Below, piece by piece: positions 55,136 to 63,404 of a DNA stretch of 64,000 bases; position 1 is the first letter of the stretch, and every line of letters starts with the position of its first letter. The notes beneath the pieces were generated by a model. It made no database searches. It was not told the origin of the DNA and was given only the letters and a program-made list of their open reading frames with translations. The position numbers and the translations under genes are program-made. The DNA comes from Flavobacterium lipolyticum (GTDB taxonomy: Bacteria; Bacteroidota; Bacteroidia; Flavobacteriales; Flavobacteriaceae), in NCBI RefSeq assembly GCF_020905335.1, contig NZ_JAJJMN010000001.1, forward strand, positions 2,170,001-2,234,000, given 5' to 3'.

Positions 55136-55217
55136 ACTTAAAAATAGTTTCGAACGGCTTTGAAAGATTTTCATTAGATATTAAACTTTTGAATCTGTCC
55201 GAATAAAAAATAAAACA

Positions 55218-56546
55218 ATGAAGAACTGGAAATTTTATAACGCTTTGTTTGCAAGGATTCTGCTCCTGATGATTCCCTTTTTCTTTTGTGTCTTTTTGGT
55301 TTACAAAGAACTGTATTACAATGCGATTCTGGTTGGTTTTGTCGTTTTTCTATTGTTGTCTGAAATGTATTTTTTTGTTAAAGGGCAGACCTTGTTTTAC
55401 GATAAAATGCTTTTATCGATCCTACAGGATGATTTTTCGAATAATTTTCCGGAAGAAAGTAACAAGGAGAATTTCAGAAACTTGTTTTTACTTTATGATA
55501 AATTAAAGGTTCAGCGACAGGAACAGACGTCAAAAGAGCGCGTCTATCAGTCCATTTTAAATAATATCGACACCGCTACTTTAATTCTGGAGAAAGAAGG
55601 TGGCGAGGACTGGAATCTTTTTTTAATGAACGATTGCTTCTCCAACTTATTCAAAGTGCCAAAAGTAAGCCAATGGAAGTATCTTAAAAACTATTTGCCC
55701 TCTCTTTGTGAGGAAATCGAAAAGACCGATTTTACAGAATTGAAAACGGCAATTTCGATTAAGATCGAAGATCAGGATTTACAGACTTTTGTGCTTCAGA
55801 CTTCGCATACGAAAATGTATGACAAAGAATATTTTATTATTCTGCTGGACAGTATTCAGCGTGTTATCGAGAAAAAAGAAAAGGAAGCCTGGATCAATCT
55901 GATGAAAATTATTTCGCACGAGTTAATGAATTCGCTAACGCCAATCCGTGCACTTTCGCAAAATTTACTGCAAATAGTTGATCAGGAGGAATTAGAAGAG
56001 GATGATTTTGAGGATATTAAAAGCAGTATTTTGACCATTATCAATCGGAGCGATCATTTGCAGGTTTTTGTAGAAAATTATCGAAAACTGGCTATGCTGC
56101 CTACTCCGACTAAAAAAATGACTCCTATAAAAGTTCTTTTTGAAGACTGTCTTCGGGTAATGAGTCCAATTTTAAAGACGGAAGATATTGAACTGGTAAA
56201 CGAAATTAATAGTTCAAGATCGATTTTAATTGATAAAAGTCAGATAGAACAGGTAATTATCAATTTGATTACCAATAGCATTTATGCTTTGAAAGAAAAG
56301 CGCGAAAAGAAGATGTTCCTGTCATCGTATACTGAAAACAATCGCTTTTTTATTGCCATTTCGGATAACGGAAAAGGAATCGATACCGAGATCAGAGATA
56401 AAGTTTTTCTGCCGTTTTTTACCACCAGAAAAGATGGTGCCGGAATTGGACTAACGCTTTCTAAAAATATCATCGAAGCACACGGTGGCTATTTGAGTTA
56501 CCAAACTGATGAGGACAAAACCAGCTTTGTAATTTGCCTGATTTGA
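55218..56546 (+). CDS. Sensor histidine kinase
   Basis: A 442 aa membrane kinase with two helices (~11-29 and ~34-54), a PAS-like linker (~100-210), an H-box with His234 (KIISHELMNSLTPI), N-box QIEQVIINLITNSIYALKE, G1 ISDNGKGID and G2 GAGIGLTLSKNIIEAHGG. The very short extracytoplasmic loop suggests that it senses within the membrane, as do kinases that monitor membrane-active agents or transport. It should phosphorylate the adjacent NtrC-type regulator. Confidence 0.94.
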   Translation: MKNWKFYNALFARILLLMIPFFFCVFLVYKELYYNAILVGFVVFLLLSEMYFFVKGQTLFYDKMLLSILQDDFSNNFPEESNKENFRNLFLLYDKLKVQRQEQTSKERVYQSILNNIDTATLILEKEGGEDWNLFLMNDCFSNLFKVPKVSQWKYLKNYLPSLCEEIEKTDFTELKTAISIKIEDQDLQTFVLQTSHTKMYDKEYFIILLDSIQRVIEKKEKEAWINLMKIISHELMNSLTPIRALSQNLLQIVDQEELEEDDFEDIKSSILTIINRSDHLQVFVENYRKLAMLPTPTKKMTPIKVLFEDCLRVMSPILKTEDIELVNEINSSRSILIDKSQIEQVIINLITNSIYALKEKREKKMFLSSYTENNRFFIAISDNGKGIDTEIRDKVFLPFFTTRKDGAGIGLTLSKNIIEAHGGYLSYQTDEDKTSFVICLI

Positions 56547-56650
56547 TTCAGATATCAAAATGTAAAATGGCAAACAAGTTATGGTTCTAAAAATAGAATT
56601 TGGGATTGTCATATGTGCCCCTTGCGTCTCTAGCGGTTAAACAAAAAACT

Positions 56651-56977
56651 TTAAAGTTCGATTTCCGGCTGCCAGAAATGTTTTTCAAAATCTATAATCT
56701 GATTGTCTATGACTTTAATGCCTTCACTTTCGAGTAATTGTTGCATTAAATGGGTTCCGTCAAAATGGTGTTTTCCGGTGAGAAGCCCTTTTCTGTTTAC
56801 CACACGATGCGCGGGTACATCATCCATGTTGTGACAGGCATTCATGGCCCAGCCTACCATTCGGGCAGAACGGGCTGTTCCTAAAGCTTTGGCAATTGCA
56901 CCATAAGAAGTTACTTTTCCGTACGGAATTTGTCTGGCAATCGCATAAACTCTTTCAAAAAAATTATCTTCTGCCAT
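56651..56977 (-). CDS. Alkyltransferase-like protein (ATL), Cys-less MGMT
   Basis: A 108 aa protein from the ATG at 56975-56977 (MAEDNFFERVYAIARQIPYG); an earlier GTG adds four residues. The fold matches the DNA-binding domain of O6-alkylguanine transferase (GKVTSYGAIAKALGTARSARMVGWAM), but the active-site motif PCHRV reads PAHRVV, so the acceptor Cys is Ala. Such ATL proteins bind alkylated guanines and flag them for nucleotide excision repair and cannot perform the transfer. A Lys-rich DFEKHFW end is typical. Confidence 0.92.
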   Translation of the reverse strand: MAEDNFFERVYAIARQIPYGKVTSYGAIAKALGTARSARMVGWAMNACHNMDDVPAHRVVNRKGLLTGKHHFDGTHLMQQLLESEGIKVIDNQIIDFEKHFWQPEIEL

Positions 56978-57025
56978 AATTTGTAGCACAGGTTAGAGGG
57001 TGAGAAATGATTTTACTAACGAAAT

Positions 57026-57117
57026 TTTCACGCAGATTTTATGCATTAAAATGAAGCCCAATTTTTTTAATTTAGGAAGGAAAAAGGATCTGCTTAATCT
57101 GCAAAATCTGCGTGAAA
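57026..57117. repeat. Intergenic inverted repeat (cgcagattt family)
   Basis: Perfect 15-bp arms tttcacgcagatttt (57026-57040) and aaaatctgcgtgaaa (57103-57117). The inner part carries further gatctgcttaatctgc words. Confidence 0.9.
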
Positions 57118-57158
57118 CTAAAATTTACAAATAAATAATAATCTGATCTTATATTTTA

Positions 57159-57794
57159 TTAACTGAAATAGTAAGTCAAAATATTAAAAAGCGTGAGTAC
57201 GGCAATTAATCCTGTGATGCTTCCAATAATGGTATTCATGTTTTTCATCAGATAATCTGTTTTCTTCTCGATTCTTCCAAAGAAACCAATGTAGCTGTAT
57301 AAAGCGGCAAATGAGCCTAAAACAGATCCGAATACAAAAGTAAAAATAATGTTGTTTTCAAATGCAAAAAGGTGGTAAGAGGCCAAAGTAACACTTACAA
57401 CCACATAATACGGAATAGGGAAGAAGTTAAGTCCGGAAAGCAGCATTCCCAGAAAGAAACGACTTTTTTTACTGGTTTTTTTTATTTTCGATTTTTTGGC
57501 TTTCGGTTCTTTGGCTAAAAACAAAAAATAAACGGTTAAAACAGAGAAAATAACAAATCCTACTTCGCGTAATAATGTCACCACATCCGGGCGATTGTCG
57601 ATGACTCGTGCAAAAAAAACGGCTAAAGAAACCTGAAAAAAGATCACTAAGACAGCTCCGGCAACAAACCATAAAGCATTTTTTTTCCCCTCTTTCAAAT
57701 TTACTTTGGCTGCTGTCATGTTGATTAAACCTGGTGGAATAATCCCAATGAAAGCGGCAAGAAAACCTGAAAGTAATGGGGTAAGTAATGCCAT
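57159..57794 (-). CDS. LysE family exporter
   Basis: A 211 aa inner-membrane protein with five to six helices. GFLAAFIGIIPPGLINMTAAKVNLKEGKK at the N-terminus is the family's conserved first helix and loop, and FFLGMLLSGLNFFPIPYYVVVSV follows a basic loop (KEPKAKKSKIKKTSKKSRF). LysE/RhtB proteins export amino acids or related small molecules. The substrate is not known. It lies 42 bp downstream of trmB on the same strand, so they may be co-transcribed. Confidence 0.85.
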   Translation of the reverse strand: MALLTPLLSGFLAAFIGIIPPGLINMTAAKVNLKEGKKNALWFVAGAVLVIFFQVSLAVFFARVIDNRPDVVTLLREVGFVIFSVLTVYFLFLAKEPKAKKSKIKKTSKKSRFFLGMLLSGLNFFPIPYYVVVSVTLASYHLFAFENNIIFTFVFGSVLGSFAALYSYIGFFGRIEKKTDYLMKNMNTIIGSITGLIAVLTLFNILTYYFS

Positions 57795-57836
57795 TCAGTT
57801 GATTGATGGGTTATGAAAAAAGTTTTTAAAATTAAA

Positions 57837-58514
57837 TTAGTCTTTAATTTTAAAACGAATATACGTAATTGCCTTGTTAATCTCTAAATATTGTTTTTCA
57901 TAAAAAGTCTGGAATGCCGTAACTTCTTCAGGGCTTCCTTCATTTTTATATACATTATGATTGGCATATAAAACCTCGTGACCTTCACCGTGAAGTAATC
58001 CCAACGTGTAACCGTGCATAAATTCGCTGTCGGTTTTTAAGTTTACGACACCGTCTTTTTTAAGGATTCTTTTGTATAATTTCAGGAACTCCGAATTGGT
58101 CATACGGTGTTTGGTTCTCTTGTATTTGATTTGCGGATCCGGAAAAGTAATCCAGATTTCGTCCACTTCATTGTCGGCAAAAATATGATTGATTAGTTCG
58201 ATTTGAGTTCGAACAAATGCAACATTGTGTAATCCGTTTTCAACAGCGGTTTTGGCACCTCTCCAGAAACGGGCTCCTTTAATATCAATTCCGATAAAAT
58301 TTTTGTTCGGATATCTTTCTGCTAATCCAACAGAATATTCTCCTTTTCCACATCCCAATTCTAAAACTAATGGATTATCATTTTTAAAGAAATCAGAATT
58401 CCATTTTCCTTTCAAAGGCATTAAATCGCCTACAACTTCTTCTCTGGTTGGTTGAAAAACGTTTTGAAATGTTTCGTTTTCTCTGAATCTTTTTAGTTTA
58501 TTTTTACTTCCCAC
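57837..58514 (-). CDS. trmB: tRNA (guanine(46)-N7)-methyltransferase
   Basis: A 225 aa enzyme making m7G46 in tRNA. I use the GTG start at 58512-58514, which yields the family N-terminus GSKNKLKRFRENETFQNVF; an open frame continues 68 codons further upstream but consists of intergenic repeat DNA. The SAM site is LVLELGCGKGEYSVGLAERY and the catalytic region is DEIWITFPDPQIKYKRTKHRM. Length is then normal for TrmB. Confidence 0.93.
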   Translation of the reverse strand: MGSKNKLKRFRENETFQNVFQPTREEVVGDLMPLKGKWNSDFFKNDNPLVLELGCGKGEYSVGLAERYPNKNFIGIDIKGARFWRGAKTAVENGLHNVAFVRTQIELINHIFADNEVDEIWITFPDPQIKYKRTKHRMTNSEFLKLYKRILKKDGVVNLKTDSEFMHGYTLGLLHGEGHEVLYANHNVYKNEGSPEEVTAFQTFYEKQYLEINKAITYIRFKIKD

Positions 58515-58618
58515 TTTTACAAAAATTTTCAGCAAAATTAAGGAATATAAACGAATGAAAATAGTACAATTAGCTTTAAAAGTTTTCGGCCACGAATTTT
58601 CATCAAGGATATTTTTCT

Positions 58619-58799
58619 TCGCCACGAATTCACGAATTAATTTAAGCGGTTTGGTTGGAAAAAAATTAGTGCAGATTAAATTTAATTCGTGGCAAAAGAA
58701 ATAAAAGTTTTTCGCCACGAATTCACGAATTTCCGTGAATTAATTTAAGCGGTATGTCGGAAAAAATTAGTGTAGATTAGTGAATTCGTGGCGAAAAAA
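58619..58799. repeat. Two adjacent copies of a ccacgaattcac inverted-repeat element
   Basis: Copy A is ~58619-58700 and copy B ~58708-58798; both include ttaatttaagcggt and an aaaattagtg word. Copy B has perfect 19-bp arms (58708-58726, 58780-58798). They lie upstream of trmB and downstream of amt. Confidence 0.92.
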
Positions 58800-58808
58800 A
58801 AAGATTTC

Positions 58809-60191
58809 TTAACTGTACTGCGGTTCTGCAATAGATTTTAATTTTGGATCAAGCGTCTCATCGTGTTGGGAGAGATCCAATCCGATATGTTCGTTCTCTT
58901 CAGAAACACGCAATGGAATAATGAAATTGGTTACCTTAAACAAGAAGTACGCTCCGAAGAAAGTAAATACAGAAACCAATACCAATGCCATCATGTGATG
59001 CGCAAATACATTCCAGCCTCCGTGTAACAAACTCGCATCTTCACCATGAGCAAAAATAGCGGTTAGAATCATTCCCATAATTCCGCCTACACCGTGACAG
59101 GCAAAAACATCAAGGGTATCATCGAATTTTTTTGATAAGCGACAATTTACCACTGAGTTGGAAACCAGAGCTGTTATAAATCCAAAGAACATACTTTCAG
59201 GAACTGACACATAACCTGCAGCCGGAGTAATGGCGACCAAACCTACCACAGCTCCAATGCAAGCACCAAGAGCCGAAACTTTTCGGCCGTTCATTCGGTC
59301 AAAGAAAACCCAGGTTAACATGGCTGCTGCCGATGAGGTTGTAGTTGTCGCAAAAGCCATTGCGGCGGTTCCGTTGGCAGCAAGAGCCGAACCGGCATTG
59401 AAGCCAAACCATCCGAACCATAACATTCCGGTTCCTAGTAAGACAAACGGAATATTGGTTGGAATGTGTTGATTGTTTTTTCTTTTTCCTAAAACCAGTA
59501 CTCCCGCCAAAGCTGCAAATCCTGAACTCATGTGTACAACGGTTCCTCCGGCGAAATCTTTTACGCCAAAATAACTGCCTAAAATACCTGTTGGATACCA
59601 AACGGAATGGCACAATGGCGCGTAAATAAAAACGGTAAACAGACTGATAAAAAGTAAATACGATATAAAACGAACGCGCTCTGCAAAAGAACCGGTGATA
59701 ATGGCCGGAGCAATAATCGCAAATTTCATTTGAAACAATGCAAAAAGCATAAACGGAATCGTGCTAGCCAATTGTTTATGAGGCAGAACTCCCACATAAT
59801 CCATAAAAGCAAAAGTGGTTGGATCACCGAAGAAACTGTAAAAATGACCTCCTAAATTTAGCCCTACAGGATCGCCAAAAGCCAGACTAAAGGCCACTAC
59901 AACCCATAAAAGCGTGACAACCCCTAAACAGATAAAGCTCTGCAGCATGGTCGAAATTACATTTTTCTTGCCAACCATTCCGCCGTAAAAAAAAGACAGT
60001 CCCGGAGTCATGATTAAAACCAGACAGCAGGACGTTAACATCCAGGCGACATCGGCAGGAACGATATGATCGGTTGTGCCAAATTCAGATAATACGTAAC
60101 TATTTTCGGTGATAGTTGGCCAAAAAGCACCAGTAACGCAAACAATACTGATGATAATAAAGGAAATGATCCAGCGTTTTTCTATTTTCAT
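58809..60191 (-). CDS. amt: Ammonium transporter
   Basis: A 460 aa trimeric channel with an N-terminal extra hydrophobic helix (WIISFIIISIVCVTGAFW) and eleven core helices. Family signatures are DVAWMLTSCCLVLIMTPGLSF, FYGGMVGKKN, the first pore His in APLCHSVWYPTG, GGTVVHMSSG, and the second pore His in DVFACHGVGGIMGM. It conducts NH3/NH4+ at low nitrogen. No glnK gene adjoins it, unlike many bacteria. The C-terminal tail includes ENEHIGLDLSQHDE. Confidence 0.96.
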   Translation of the reverse strand: MKIEKRWIISFIIISIVCVTGAFWPTITENSYVLSEFGTTDHIVPADVAWMLTSCCLVLIMTPGLSFFYGGMVGKKNVISTMLQSFICLGVVTLLWVVVAFSLAFGDPVGLNLGGHFYSFFGDPTTFAFMDYVGVLPHKQLASTIPFMLFALFQMKFAIIAPAIITGSFAERVRFISYLLFISLFTVFIYAPLCHSVWYPTGILGSYFGVKDFAGGTVVHMSSGFAALAGVLVLGKRKNNQHIPTNIPFVLLGTGMLWFGWFGFNAGSALAANGTAAMAFATTTTSSAAAMLTWVFFDRMNGRKVSALGACIGAVVGLVAITPAAGYVSVPESMFFGFITALVSNSVVNCRLSKKFDDTLDVFACHGVGGIMGMILTAIFAHGEDASLLHGGWNVFAHHMMALVLVSVFTFFGAYFLFKVTNFIIPLRVSEENEHIGLDLSQHDETLDPKLKSIAEPQYS

Positions 60192-60452
60192 TTTTCAAAT
60201 ACTTTATGTGTCCCTATTTTTTTAGGGTTAAAGTTATGAAAAAATGAATATTATGGTTTTAAGGGGTGTAAAAACAGAGGTGTTGTTTATATTTTAGTGG
60301 ATTTTGTAAAATACACCCTGTTTTTTTGAGGGTATTTTATTTTGCGCTTCTAAAAAAGAGACAAAATTGCCAATTGTATTATAATAAAATTGGCAAAGTG
60401 TACTGTAAAGGGCGTAAAAAGTTAGGATTGTAAAAAGAAAGTCCAAAAATGT

Positions 60453-60944
60453 TTATTTTTTTTGAAGCTTTGCAATCAAAACGTCTTCGATAGGAGCCTT
60501 AATTTTGATCGCTGCATTTACTTCCTCATTAGGAACCGTCATAGATAACACATAATGTTGAATTTTCCATTCTTTCCCTATTTTAATTAAAACCCCCGAT
60601 CCGCGGCAAATCTTCATTTGTGTGTTTAACAGTTCATCAAACCACGCAATTTTTCCGGTTTTGTCGAAAAAGATGTGACGTTCTAAAGCTGTGAAATTCC
60701 AGGCAGTTCCTTTGTCAAAATAGGGTTTAGCCCAAACTTTAAAATCTTTTTTGATCCAGTTTTCGGTGGCATCAGTTCCGATGAAAATAGCATCTTCGGC
60801 CATTAAATCAAAATAAGCATCAAATTTTACTTCGCCGGCTGCTTTGTGCCAGGCATCAATAGTTTGGTTGACTTTGTCTTTTTCAGAAGTCTGTGCGTTT
60901 GCAAAAAAAGTAACAAATAATAAAAGTAGAATTGGTTTTTTCAT
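60453..60944 (-). CDS. Exported NTF2-like (SnoaL-type) protein
   Basis: A 163 aa protein with a signal peptide (PILLLLFVTFFANAQ). The NTF2-like cone is visible from VNQTIDAWHKAAGEVKFDAYFDLMAEDAIFIGTD to GVLIKIGKEWKIQHYVLS. NTF2-like proteins bind small molecules or act as hydrolases; many exported Bacteroidetes members have no assigned role. It stands alone between amt and a repeat-rich gap. Confidence 0.85.
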   Translation of the reverse strand: MKKPILLLLFVTFFANAQTSEKDKVNQTIDAWHKAAGEVKFDAYFDLMAEDAIFIGTDATENWIKKDFKVWAKPYFDKGTAWNFTALERHIFFDKTGKIAWFDELLNTQMKICRGSGVLIKIGKEWKIQHYVLSMTVPNEEVNAAIKIKAPIEDVLIAKLQKK

Positions 60945-61351
60945 AAATGGTTTGTTTTGGATTTAAAGGTAGCAAATATTTTTTGAAAGGTTCTGAGGTA
61001 CAAAGGTTCAAAGATGCAGAGGTTCAAGACGCAGTGCTGTTAAACGTACCGTTTGTCATCCTGAGGAACGAAGGATCACATAAGAAACTCTACAAAGATT
61101 GGCGACATTCTGTGTAGAGTTTCTGGTACTATTTGCTTAGTCCGCTTGCTATCGCTCGAGTCTATAAATTTTAGGGGATTAAATTTATTAATGTTGTGCA
61201 TGCATCTGCTTAAATCTTTTTAAAATCTGCGTGAAACAATAACGCTGCGTCTTTGCAAACCCAAATCGCCAAGTAAAACTTAAATTATCTTACATCACTT
61301 ATATGGTATAATAGGATTTAGTATATTTGATAGCTTTAAAATCGATACATC
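60945..61351. other. 407-bp repeat-bearing intergenic region
   Basis: It contains gttctgaggtacaaaggttcaaag and gcagaggttcaag words, tttgtcatcctgaggaacgaaggatc (61045-61070), an imperfect hairpin aactctacaaag / tgtgtagagttt (around 61087-61122), and aaaatctgcgtgaaac of the cgcagattt family. No gene was recognised. Confidence 0.6.
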
Positions 61352-62017
61352 ATGAATCCAAAAATACTCATCACCTCATTAGTACTTTCCTCTATCTTTT
61401 TAACTTCCTGCAAAAAGGAATTAGAACCTCAGGAAAACACACCAAATTCTGAATTGGTAAAACTGGGATTGGCAAAAGATACGACAAAAGCAGCCCCTGT
61501 TGTTCAGGCTCCTACTGCCGCAAATCCAAATACAGTTTTGAGTGCGAATGGCGGAATGAATCCTGCACACGGGCAACCCGGACATCGTTGCGATATTGCC
61601 GTTGGGGCGCCTTTAAATTCGGCTCCTACACAAGGACAAGCTACAACAACACAGCCTGCACAAACCGTTCAGGTCAAACCAGGGCAGCAAAATGTAGTGA
61701 CCACAACAACTGTTACGCCAACAAAAGTGGCTAAAGGCATGAATCCTGCCCACGGACAACCCGGACACCGCTGCGATATTCCGGTGGGAGCTCCGTTAAA
61801 TTCTCCGGCTGCTGCCAAACAAGCTGTTGCCGCCAATACAGCACAAAGCGGAACTGCTTCGCAAACCTTTACCGTAACACCTCCGGCGACAGACAATGCG
61901 GTTCCGGCTTTGTTAAGTACAGAAACAGCAACTGTAGCCGACGGAAAAAATCCCGCACACGGAAAACCGGGGCATCGCTGCGATATTGCAGTAGGGGCAC
62001 CATTACCAAAATCATAA
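61352..62017 (+). CDS. Lipoprotein with three NPAHGxPGHRCDI repeats
   Basis: A 221 aa protein with a lipoprotein signal (LVLSSIFLTSC). Three copies of a ~22-residue motif, NPAHGQPGHRCDIAVGAPLN (with Q/K and A/P changes), are near residues 70, 131 and 198 and separated by Thr/Gln/Ala/Pro-rich linkers. Each motif offers His-x6-His-x-Cys, suited to metal or heme binding, but no known domain was recognised. The repeats are nearly identical at protein level. It ends before a hairpin terminator. Confidence 0.82.
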   Translation: MNPKILITSLVLSSIFLTSCKKELEPQENTPNSELVKLGLAKDTTKAAPVVQAPTAANPNTVLSANGGMNPAHGQPGHRCDIAVGAPLNSAPTQGQATTTQPAQTVQVKPGQQNVVTTTTVTPTKVAKGMNPAHGQPGHRCDIPVGAPLNSPAAAKQAVAANTAQSGTASQTFTVTPPATDNAVPALLSTETATVADGKNPAHGKPGHRCDIAVGAPLPKS

Positions 62018-62064
62018 GGAAGCCGAGAATTGTATAAATAATAATCTGGGCGTGCCACCAATAT

Positions 62065-62106
62065 AAAAAGGGGCTGACTATTGCAATCGCTTAGTCGCCC
62101 CTTTTT
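62065..62106. terminator. Hairpin terminator between convergent genes
   Basis: A stem aaaaggggctgacta / tagtcgcccctttt with one bulge and a T/A-rich end. Confidence 0.83.
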
Positions 62107-62243
62107 ATATTGCTGTCGGGCTTTCGCTGCTACTTCGGTAGCTTAGCTCTATCCCTCACGCGAGACGGTTTTCAGTCTCAGTTTTCGGTCTAATTTTGTC
62201 GTCCTGAGCGTAGTCGAAGGGCGACAATGTATAAAAGATTGTT

Positions 62244-63404
62244 TTATTCAATTTCAAAAATCGCCTGAATTTCTACAGCCGAATTAATCGGTAACGAAGC
62301 AGCACCAATGGTCGCTCTGGCATGTTTTCCTTTTTCTCCAAAAACCAAAGCCGTTAAATTTGAAGCCGAATTCATAAGGGCTGCATGTTGCGTATATTCC
62401 GGAATGGTATTAAAATATCCTGTTAACTGTACACATTGTTTTACTTTATTTAAATCTCCTCCGCAGGCTTCTTTTAGTACCGCAATTACATTTAGCATCG
62501 TTTGATACGTAGCTTCTTTGGCCTGATCATCCGTAACCGTTGCGCCAACTTTACCGGGATTCAGAATCTTTCCGTCTTTTAAAGCCACCTGATTAATGTA
62601 TACTTTATGATCTGAAATCGTAAACGGAACATAATTCCCAACCGGTTTAGGAGCTTCAGGAAGCGTAATGTTATTGTCTCTTAAGGTTTTGTTGATATCG
62701 CTTTTAGCCTCAATCGAAGTTGTTTTTGCGGCTTTAATCGTTTCAGTATTTTTCAAACCGAAGGCTGCTCTCGCCAAAGCTTTTCCTTGTTCTTTGGCCA
62801 AATTCAATTCGCCTGCAGAAGGTCTCGTTCCGACAGATCCTGCCAATGAAGTAGCTCCAAACGGAGTATTTCCCTGAGGAATCGTTTTATCTAAAGTTGC
62901 TGTTCCCATGATTCCCGTAGGTACGATTACCATTCCATGTGAGGCTAGGATGTTCCAGAACGATAAAATCGCAGCCTCTTTTCCGGCTCCCGATCCTGCC
63001 GACATAAACACAGTAGTTGGTTTTCCTTCCAGAGCTCTTGAAGTCCAAAGCGGAATACTCTGGCCGAAGAAGTAACTCATATCGGCACTAATATTTGCAA
63101 AGTGAACAGGACTTCCAAATGCGATTCCGTCATAATTGGCCAATTCGTCGATAGTTGCAATGGGTAATTTTTCTACATCAGCATTCAGTTTTTCTTTTGA
63201 ATTGATCGAAGGAATACGTTTTATGATTGCTTTTGCATTGGGATATTCCTGAATTCCTTCGGCAATAGATTTGGCCATTTTATAAGTTCCGCCGTTTTGA
63301 GAATAGATCAAAACCAGCACATTGGTTTCAGCTGATTTTACTTGCGCATTTGAACCAAAACCTATAAAAAGAGCTGTTAATAATAGCAGTAGTTGCTTTT
63401 TCAT
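62244..63404 (-). CDS. Exported flavodoxin-RidA fusion protein
   Basis: A 386 aa protein from the ATG at 63402-63404, chosen because it begins the signal peptide MKKQLLLLLTALFIGFGSNAQ. Residues ~27-225 are a WrbA/flavodoxin-like quinone reductase fold (VLVLIYSQNGGTYKMAKSIAEG, AFGSPVHFANISADMSYFFGQ, MSAGSGAGKEAAILSF). Residues ~258-386 are a RidA/YjgF domain (VAVLKEACGGDLNKVKQCVQLTG split, NLTALVF) with the substrate-binding Arg in HARATIGAASLPINSAVEI. RidA proteins deaminate reactive enamines. Both domains are usually cytoplasmic, so export of the fusion is unusual. Confidence 0.85.
   Translation of the reverse strand: MKKQLLLLLTALFIGFGSNAQVKSAETNVLVLIYSQNGGTYKMAKSIAEGIQEYPNAKAIIKRIPSINSKEKLNADVEKLPIATIDELANYDGIAFGSPVHFANISADMSYFFGQSIPLWTSRALEGKPTTVFMSAGSGAGKEAAILSFWNILASHGMVIVPTGIMGTATLDKTIPQGNTPFGATSLAGSVGTRPSAGELNLAKEQGKALARAAFGLKNTETIKAAKTTSIEAKSDINKTLRDNNITLPEAPKPVGNYVPFTISDHKVYINQVALKDGKILNPGKVGATVTDDQAKEATYQTMLNVIAVLKEACGGDLNKVKQCVQLTGYFNTIPEYTQHAALMNSASNLTALVFGEKGKHARATIGAASLPINSAVEIQAIFEIE

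Noticed and set aside
58515..58718. Open frame extending trmB 68 codons upstream of 58514
   Set aside because: The extension is AT-rich repeat DNA; family N-terminus GSKNKLKRF begins at the GTG at 58512-58514.
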